From assembly GCF_018403245.1 (NCBI RefSeq), contig NZ_BOSH01000006.1, forward strand, positions 248,001-312,000: a stretch of DNA of 64,000 bases, in the 5' to 3' direction. Within the stretch, counting starts at the first letter, position 1; every line of letters starts with the position of its first letter. Origin of the DNA: Paenibacillus sp. J2TS4 (GTDB taxonomy: Bacteria > Bacillota > Bacilli > Paenibacillales > NBRC-103111). Made by a program: the position numbers and the translations under genes. The notes beneath the pieces are model-generated. The model did not search any database and was not told where the DNA came from. It saw only the letters and a program-made list of their open reading frames with translations. Positions 59,129 to 64,000 of this stretch are shown piece after piece.

Positions 59129-59836
59129 ATGGCAAGCAAAGAGACGGTGAAAAAAGCGGTCGTTATCCTGAGCGGCGGTCTGGACAGCACAACCTGTATG
59201 GGGATTGCCAAAGAAGAAGGCTATGAGATTTATCCAATTACATTCGACTATGGGCAGAGACACAGCATGGAGATAGAAAACGCCAAGCGAGTGGCTGAAT
59301 ATTATGGGGTTGCTTCGCGGCATAAAATGATCTCGCTAGGCTTCCTTAAAGAATTCGGGGGCAGCGCGCTGACCGACGATACCATGGATGTGCCGGAAGC
59401 AGGTGACTCCGACGGGAGTCATACCGAGGAGGATGTTCCCGTTACTTACGTTCCGGGTCGCAACCTGTTGTTTCTCTCTATCGCTATATCCTATGCGGAA
59501 GTGACCGGAGCAGAGGCCATTTATATCGGGGTGAATGCTCTCGATTACAGTGGATACCCGGACTGCCGGCCTGAATTTATCCGTAAGGTGGAAGAAGTGA
59601 TAGCACTGGCTACCGTAGCTGGTTCCGAAGGTCCGGGAATTCGGATCGCCACTCCGCTCATCGATTGGAGCAAGGCGGAAATCATCCGCCAGGGAAGCCG
59701 TCTGAATGTGCCGTATCATCTAACGACTTCCTGTTACAACGGACGGGCAGAAGCTTGCGGGACCTGTGACAGCTGCCGACTTAGGTTAAGAGGATTTGCC
59801 GAGGCTGGCTTGAAGGACCCGATCCCTTACTTATAA
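59129..59836 (+). CDS. queC: 7-cyano-7-deazaguanine synthase
   Basis: 235 residues, ATG behind AAGGGCGGTGCG. The PP-loop is LSGGLDSTT (about 14-22), FDYGQRH is the family motif, and the C-terminal zinc cysteines are in EACGTCDSCRLR. It makes preQ0 from carboxydeazaguanine, ATP and ammonia. Last gene of the operon; QueF at 34016 then reduces preQ0 to preQ1. Confidence 0.95.
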   Translation: MASKETVKKAVVILSGGLDSTTCMGIAKEEGYEIYPITFDYGQRHSMEIENAKRVAEYYGVASRHKMISLGFLKEFGGSALTDDTMDVPEAGDSDGSHTEEDVPVTYVPGRNLLFLSIAISYAEVTGAEAIYIGVNALDYSGYPDCRPEFIRKVEEVIALATVAGSEGPGIRIATPLIDWSKAEIIRQGSRLNVPYHLTTSCYNGRAEACGTCDSCRLRLRGFAEAGLKDPIPYL

Positions 59837-60132
59837 AGCTAGATTGAAGTGTATTGAAAAAAGGGAGTGCACGAAATCCCTTCTAAGCGCCTATCCGTTC
59901 ATCGTTCCTTTAGTAGACACGAATTCCTGCGAATATACAGTTATTATGAATCGAATTCGAACGCTCGTGAGAAAAGCCTGCGATGATACAGTAATATCAG
60001 TATAAAACGACCCGATCGCGGATGGAACGAGATAAAGGATGTACTTTTGCAGGCTTTACTGCGGAATCGGAGAAAATCGCCCAAAAATCCTGCTGAATTC
60101 AGGCTTGTTGACACTTATTTCACCTCAATGGG

Positions 60133-60181
60133 CGATAAATATGGAAAATAGATGTATTTTTACATTTATTTTCCTTTATCG
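60133..60181 (+). repeat. Long stem-loop in repeat block
   Basis: GATAAA-N3-GGAAAATA-N-ATGTA is complementary to TACAT-N-TATTTTCC-TTTATC around a TTTT loop, giving about 19 paired bases. It contains the diverged GTATTTTTACA motif. No T-run follows, so it is probably not a simple terminator. Confidence 0.65.
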
Positions 60182-60254
60182 GGAACTATCCGAGCGACAT
60201 AGATGCATTTTTCAACAGCCTGAGAATTGCAGGCTTCCTAATCGCTGAAAATAA

Positions 60255-60310
60255 GAGGTTAGTAGCTTCGGAGGCACTTTCCTTCGGAACGGAGGAAAGC
60301 TATTCTTTAG
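60255..60310 (+). repeat. Intergenic repeat A, copy 4
   Basis: GAGGTTAGTAGCTTCGGAGG, then CACTTTCCTTCGGAACGGAG and GCTATTCTTTAG. The central part is identical to copies 2 and 3. Confidence 0.72.
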
Positions 60311-60443
60311 GCGCTTATAAGTTTAACAATTTATGTGTGGTATATTGCTAATTGCGTAGCTGACATCCTTTTCGTGGAAAACATTTTCCGGGAAATATTT
60401 TACATCCTTTGATAAAAATTAGTTGATATATTACTCGTAGCAA

Positions 60444-60677
60444 TTATCTGCGACTGGTTCTGACATAAAGGAACTCGTTGCATTGAACCTCGAAAAGGTC
60501 CCCAAAACTATATTGAAATAGTCCTCTGAGTCCCTTTTCTAAGTTTCCTCTAAATCTGCTCCAAGTCTTTCTTTCTCCGACTTTTCCATTCCAATAGTCT
60601 GCTTTGATTTCCCATCCTGTAATAAGTGAAACATTAAAAGCAAGGAGTGCTTCCCTCGCCAATTGCTGCGTATTCAT
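60444..60677 (-). CDS. Doubtful 77-aa reading frame or gene remnant
   Basis: ATG at 60677 without a visible ribosome site. The product (AREALLAFNVSLITGWEIK..., then KTWSRFRGNLEKGLRGLFQ) has a protein-like look and could be the C-terminal fragment of a larger enzyme whose upstream part is lost. No family is recognised. It may equally be chance within the repeat block. Confidence 0.3.
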   Translation of the reverse strand: MNTQQLAREALLAFNVSLITGWEIKADYWNGKVGERKTWSRFRGNLEKGLRGLFQYSFGDLFEVQCNEFLYVRTSRR

Positions 60678-60792
60678 CGATATAACATCTATGGAAATAT
60701 AGTCTTTCAGACAGCCATACCTTGAAAAAGTATAATAAAAAGATATGATAAAGATAGATAAAGTATAGGAAAAATTGGAAAATGGTGAAAAT

Positions 60793-61614
60793 ATGAGCTT
60801 GGGTATAGCGATCGCAATGACGATAGCAGTGATTATTATAATCCTTTATGTTTACAACACTTGGTGGATTGAAATCTCTCCATATGAAATCCGCAGCGAT
60901 CTTGTAAAACGACCCGTTCTGTTCGTACATCTGTCCGATCTTCACGGCATGACCGCAGGGATCAACGGACGGATCAGTCGTCTAGTGACACAAATCGATC
61001 CGGATTTCGTCGTTGTCACTGGAGATTTAGCTACTCGTACGCAACAGCTTCCCCGCGTAATGGATGAAATCAGCCGTATCCCTCATCGAAACGGAATCTA
61101 TTTCGTACCCGGCAATTATGAACGGGAGGAATCGATCGGATGGCGTAAAAGACCGATAGCTGAATCAGACTATCTGTCCCGAATTGGTCAGCACATCACC
61201 GTATTGGATAATCGGGCGGCAGAAATCCAATGCAACGGAAACAGCATTCATCTGTATGGCTTTGATAATTCCATCTACGGTAACGAACGTCTTCCGGATT
61301 CTCCTTGCGCGAACTCTAAGGAGTCATCTTTGGAAATTCCGTATTCGATTGGATTGGCGCATTGTCCCAGTATTATCAAATATTTGGAAGAGCACAGGAT
61401 TGACTTCCATCTATTATTGGCCGGGCATACCCACGGAGGACAAATCAGACTGTTTGGAAAAACCTGGGGATCATATCGTCATTATCCTATCGGCTTGAGC
61501 CGCCTGAGTGCCAATCGTTATTTCGGAATCCACCGGGGTCTAGGCACCGTCAAATTGCCCATTCGTTTGAACTGCCGGCCGGAAATCGTCGTGTACCGGC
61601 TGGTTCCTGCTTAA
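60793..61614 (+). CDS. Membrane-anchored metallophosphoesterase with altered GNH motif
   Basis: 273 residues from the ATG at 60793, with GGTGA five bases upstream. One N-terminal membrane helix (about 5-21), then a calcineurin-like domain: HLSDLHG (Asp49, His51), TGDL (77-80), GNYE (107-110) and GHTHGG (211-216). It belongs to the YkuE-like group that often works on lipid-linked phosphates. The third motif is normally GNH(D/E); here the catalytic histidine is tyrosine. The other metal ligands are present, so the enzyme may be slow, changed in substrate, or a binding protein. Single gene. Confidence 0.85.
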   Translation: MSLGIAIAMTIAVIIIILYVYNTWWIEISPYEIRSDLVKRPVLFVHLSDLHGMTAGINGRISRLVTQIDPDFVVVTGDLATRTQQLPRVMDEISRIPHRNGIYFVPGNYEREESIGWRKRPIAESDYLSRIGQHITVLDNRAAEIQCNGNSIHLYGFDNSIYGNERLPDSPCANSKESSLEIPYSIGLAHCPSIIKYLEEHRIDFHLLLAGHTHGGQIRLFGKTWGSYRHYPIGLSRLSANRYFGIHRGLGTVKLPIRLNCRPEIVVYRLVPA

Positions 61615-61900
61615 GAAACAGGGCAAACCAAGTAAATTTTGGGCTCTATCGATTTTCTGATCGGATGAATGCTTTGGCACTAACTTTGTTTTGTAAGCTA
61701 TTAATAGAATGATATTCAGCTAGTAAGGCAAATATGTTGAAAAAATAATATTGCTATTTTCAGAAGATTTGCGAAAAATAATGAAGAAAAAGCTGGGTAT
61801 AGACAACTTATTGTCGATCGCGTTCGTCTAATAGGTAGAGATCATTCTATTATCGAGCCGAGTAAGTCAGAAAAAATGTTTGTCAGAAGGGGGGATTCCA

Positions 61901-62503
61901 TTGTTTATTTCCAAACTTGATCCGGACCGACTGACCCGGCAGCAAATGACGCAGCTTCTTTTTGATGGAATTCGAGATGACGGAAAGAAGGGAGATTGTA
62001 TTTTTCTGTTCGGCAGCCGCAGCAGCAAGCGGGTAATGAAGGCGGCTGATTTATATAAAGCGGGCCGCGCACCCTATATATTGCTTTCGGGAGGAACAAG
62101 ATGGGGAGAAATCATTCCCCCCGAGGCGGAACGAATGAGGGATCAGATTGTTCGGCTCGGTGTGCCGGAATCGGCTCTCCTGTTGGAAGCCGAATCAAAT
62201 CACACCGGTGAAAATGTCATCGCCTCGATGCTGGTCCTGAGCCGCAGCATCGGACTCCATAAAATTAGAAGGCTGCTGGTGGTCACTTCTCCCTACCATA
62301 TGCGCAGATGCCATTTGACTTTGTTAACCTATATGCCCCGCTGGATAGCCTATACATTATGTCCGGATGAACGTCACGACGGGCAGGCGAATAATTGGTG
62401 GATGCTGCCCAAGGAGAAGGAGAGAGTGGCCCAAGAAGCCCGATCTCTGATCCGATATGTCAAGGAAGGGATGGTGATCGATACCGACTTATCAATAGAT
62501 TAG
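61901..62503 (+). CDS. YdcF family (DUF218) protein
   Basis: 200 residues from the TTG at 61901, placed seven bases after GGGGGG; an in-frame TTG at 61880 lacks a site. DUF218 signatures are FLFGSRSSKRVMKAADLYKAG, LLSGGTRWGEIIPPEAERM, ESNHTGEN and VVTSPYHMRR. Unlike many YdcF proteins no membrane helix is seen, so it is cytosolic. SAM binding or an envelope-related role is reported for relatives, but no reaction can be assigned. It faces the GNAT gene with only ten bases between. Confidence 0.85.
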   Translation: MFISKLDPDRLTRQQMTQLLFDGIRDDGKKGDCIFLFGSRSSKRVMKAADLYKAGRAPYILLSGGTRWGEIIPPEAERMRDQIVRLGVPESALLLEAESNHTGENVIASMLVLSRSIGLHKIRRLLVVTSPYHMRRCHLTLLTYMPRWIAYTLCPDERHDGQANNWWMLPKEKERVAQEARSLIRYVKEGMVIDTDLSID

Positions 62504-62513
62504 GTCATTCCTC

Positions 62514-63098
62514 TTATAGCTCTATTCCCCGAACCTTGGAGAACACCATCGTATCCCGTGGCAGCCCGTTTACATCGGTGTCCTCCCGCCGCAGAATGCC
62601 CTCCAGCGTAAATCCGCATCGCTCCGCCACGCGGCGGCTTAGATCATTGCGGGCGTCGCAGCGGATTTCGACTCGATTCGCCTGCAATTCGTCGGCGGCG
62701 AATCGCGTAATGCCGTGCACCGCTTCGGTCATCCAGCCCCGACCTGTCTGCGAGGTTCGGAGCCAGTAGCCGATTTCGAAGCCTCGGTTTCTCCAATCGA
62801 TTCGGTGCAGGCCGCTGCAGCCAATGAATTGGCCTGTTTCCTTGACTAATAGATGCAGACGCAGCTCCATCCGCTCCAGAAACCGCAACCGGGCATTGCG
62901 GATGTTCGCCTCCGTCTCATCCACCGTGGGCAATTGTTGGGCCCAGGGCATCCATTGGCGCAGCTCTTCGAAGCTTTCCCTTATCGCTGCATTAACCACG
63001 GCGCCGTCTCCCCATTGAGGGGCGCGAATAATTAGCCGCTCGGTTTCGAATTGCTCCGGAAATTCGAGCAGCAGAAGCTCATTGTCAGATACGCTCAT
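62514..63098 (-). CDS. GNAT acetyltransferase, RimJ/RimL-like
   Basis: 194 residues from the ATG at 63098 with AAGGAGG upstream; a much longer frame upstream lacks a site and is mostly antisense to other sequence. FETERLIIRAPQWGD begins the domain and the acetyl-CoA loop is LRTSQTGRGWMTEAV, with ANRVEIRCDARNDLSRRVAERCGF at the end. It probably acetylates a protein N-terminus or a small amine. It lies 41 bases downstream of the 2H phosphoesterase gene and is likely co-transcribed. Confidence 0.87.
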   Translation of the reverse strand: MSVSDNELLLLEFPEQFETERLIIRAPQWGDGAVVNAAIRESFEELRQWMPWAQQLPTVDETEANIRNARLRFLERMELRLHLLVKETGQFIGCSGLHRIDWRNRGFEIGYWLRTSQTGRGWMTEAVHGITRFAADELQANRVEIRCDARNDLSRRVAERCGFTLEGILRREDTDVNGLPRDTMVFSKVRGIEL

Positions 63099-63139
63099 GA
63101 CTCTTTCCTCCTTATTCTCAAATAATAACGGTGCGGCAT

Positions 63140-63718
63140 TTAATTCGGATATCCCCTGTCGGGTGGGACGAGAGGCATAGCGAATAGGGTTCGGCTGCGG
63201 GTGCACTTCTGCTGCTCGAAGGTCAGCTCGACCAGTCCGATTTGCTGCAGTACCGCCTGAAAGGGGCTGAATTGTCCGACGCAATAATCCAACGTCTTGC
63301 CAAGCTGGGAGGAGGTAAGGTTCGTGGCAAGCGTGCAGTGCGGATTCCATCTTCCCGGCAGGTAGAAAGGGATCGCTTGAGACCGCAGTTCATTGAACCG
63401 GTTATGAAACCGTTGATGAAGCTGCAGCAGACCAGCCGTTACGGTGGGTCCCAGGAATACCGTCCCTGAAGCAGGAAAGCAGCCGACGATGTCAACAGGA
63501 ACCGTCAGGGCCAGAGTCCCCTGCATAAAAGCAGCCATTTCGTCCTGAAAGCGTTCGGTATCCAGCTCATTATATACGGCCACCGTTAGGTGAGGCTGGA
63601 TTTCTTGAATGGACGCCATATCGTCCGTTATTCCTTTCTGTTCCAATCCTTTCCATAGTCCCCGCACATATTGCTCGGTCCTGTCATCAACAAACAACTC
63701 TACGGCATACCGAATCAT
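63140..63718 (-). CDS. 2H phosphoesterase (2'-5' RNA ligase family)
   Basis: 192 residues from the ATG at 63718 (GGGGAAAG upstream); an ATG at 63739 lacks a site. The two histidine motifs of the 2H superfamily are HLTVAVY and HCTLATN. These enzymes open or close 2',5' or 2',3'-cyclic phosphates in RNA or nucleotides. Relatives in Firmicutes are called YjcG-like or LigT-like; the substrate here is unknown. Confidence 0.83.
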   Translation of the reverse strand: MIRYAVELFVDDRTEQYVRGLWKGLEQKGITDDMASIQEIQPHLTVAVYNELDTERFQDEMAAFMQGTLALTVPVDIVGCFPASGTVFLGPTVTAGLLQLHQRFHNRFNELRSQAIPFYLPGRWNPHCTLATNLTSSQLGKTLDYCVGQFSPFQAVLQQIGLVELTFEQQKCTRSRTLFAMPLVPPDRGYPN

Positions 63719-63891
63719 GGCTTTCCCCGCCTTCCTCATTTTCTCATATTATACCTAGGGAAGCCCGTTTACGATATAACCAAATCATCCACAGCTCGAT
63801 TATTTTGCTGGACAACCGGTTTATTTTGGAAACGAAAAGGTCTATGCTTACGTATATAGATAGAGAGAAGGAATGGACAGGGGGTGGGGCG

Positions 63892-64000
63892 GTGAACGGG
63901 GATCAATGGAATAAGAGACTACGGCTTCCGCTGCTAATTCTGTGGAGCGGGCTGCTGTTGTTTTCCGCTCATACTCCGGCTCAAGCGGGAATTTTTGGAA
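63892..64000 (+). CDS. Start of a secreted protein, cut by window edge
   Basis: The GTG at 63892 follows GGGGGTGGGGCG. The 36 visible codons are a classical signal peptide: charged start, a hydrophobic core rich in Leu, then HTPAQAG with an A-x-A site. The rest is beyond the window, so the family is unknown. Confidence 0.7.
   Translation, partial: MNGDQWNKRLRLPLLILWSGLLLFSAHTPAQAGIFG

Larger units (their letters stand above)
59837..60792. other. 956-bp intergenic block of repeats
   Basis: The longest gap in the window. It holds the GTACTTTTGCA motif (60041) and two looser copies (60153, 60204), a long stem-loop at 60133-60181, copy 4 of repeat A (60255-60310), and a doubtful minus-strand frame at 60444-60677. 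No tRNA or known riboswitch was recognised. The sequence is AT-rich towards the right. Confidence 0.6.

Noticed and set aside
62514..63350. Longer N-terminus for the GNAT gene
   Set aside because: The additional 84 residues lack a ribosome site and overlap antisense sequence of the 2H gene; a perfect AAGGAGG stands before the ATG at 63098.
1..64000. tRNA, rRNA, integrase or prophage genes
   Set aside because: No cloverleaf with a CCA end, rRNA fragment, integrase, capsid or terminase was recognised on either strand by reading; a tRNAscan or HMM search was not possible here.

Overview
The window looks like chromosomal DNA of a Paenibacillaceae member (Paenibacillus or a close relative). The evidence is a large secreted protein with three C-terminal SLH domains, strong AGGAGG-type Shine-Dalgarno sites, frequent TTG and GTG starts, Gram-positive homologues throughout (YitT, CshA, GltC-like, YugP-like, QueDEC, RelQ-type synthetase, 6S RNA) and mid-range GC. 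I see no rRNA, tRNA, CRISPR array, prophage or plasmid functions. The assignment is inferred from gene content; no search was run.

Layout. 1-6.5 kb: the tail of an MFS permease, then a 1688-residue S-layer-anchored protein (three jelly-roll-like modules, a beta-propeller, Big2-like and FnIII domains, SLH x3). 6.6-9.3 kb (minus): a small unknown protein, a YitT membrane protein and a DUF4178/DUF4247-lipoprotein pair. 9.7-13.5 kb: CshA-type helicase, YesL-like membrane protein, a probable 6S RNA with its promoter, transaldolase. 13.7-19.7 kb: sugar-related regulators and oxidoreductases (AraC, Gfo/Idh, a GntR protein fused to a solute-binding domain, a D-hydroxyacid dehydrogenase, DeoR). 20-26 kb: a hexose operon (GatY-type aldolase, galK, galE, galT, PfkB-type kinase). 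26-34 kb: tpx, a GltC-like regulator, a zinc protease, a MerR/MFS pair, a TlpA-like thioredoxin, cimA. 34-49.6 kb: queF-dinB, ferredoxin, a nucleotidyltransferase-like gene, an L,D-transpeptidase, pyrD, a small alarmone synthetase, DUF309, a membrane thioredoxin, an RsmF-like methyltransferase, an RsuA-like pseudouridine synthase, HAD, a three-repeat acidic protein, a CNNM/CBS protein, uppP. 50-55.4 kb: DUF6081 and DUF4269 genes, a TnpB-only IS605-type element inserted into the 3' end of a LacI-family gene, and a divergent FAD oxidoreductase. 55.7-64 kb: a second RsmF-like gene, queD-queE-queC, a metallophosphoesterase with an altered motif, a DUF218 protein, GNAT, a 2H phosphoesterase and the start of a secreted protein.

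How genes work together. queF and queDEC, 24 kb apart, together cover GTP-derived preQ1 synthesis. The gal genes form a Leloir pathway combined with a GatY-type aldolase and a 1-phosphofructokinase-type kinase; a DeoR regulator sits just upstream and two near-identical direct-repeat sites lie in the gatY leader. The AraC, Gfo/Idh and GntR-SBP genes share an operator-like motif and probably respond to a carbohydrate.

The least ordinary material is intergenic: a mosaic of dispersed structured repeats (called A, B, C, D and E here) at about 1.3, 7.9, 13.6, 14.8, 22.3, 55.5, 57.9 and 60.0-60.3 kb. They combine in different orders and include strong stem-loops. Other items worth attention are the GntR-SBP fusion, the GNY-for-GNH metallophosphoesterase, the IS-truncated LacI gene with its inferred omega-RNA guide, and the three-repeat acidic protein.
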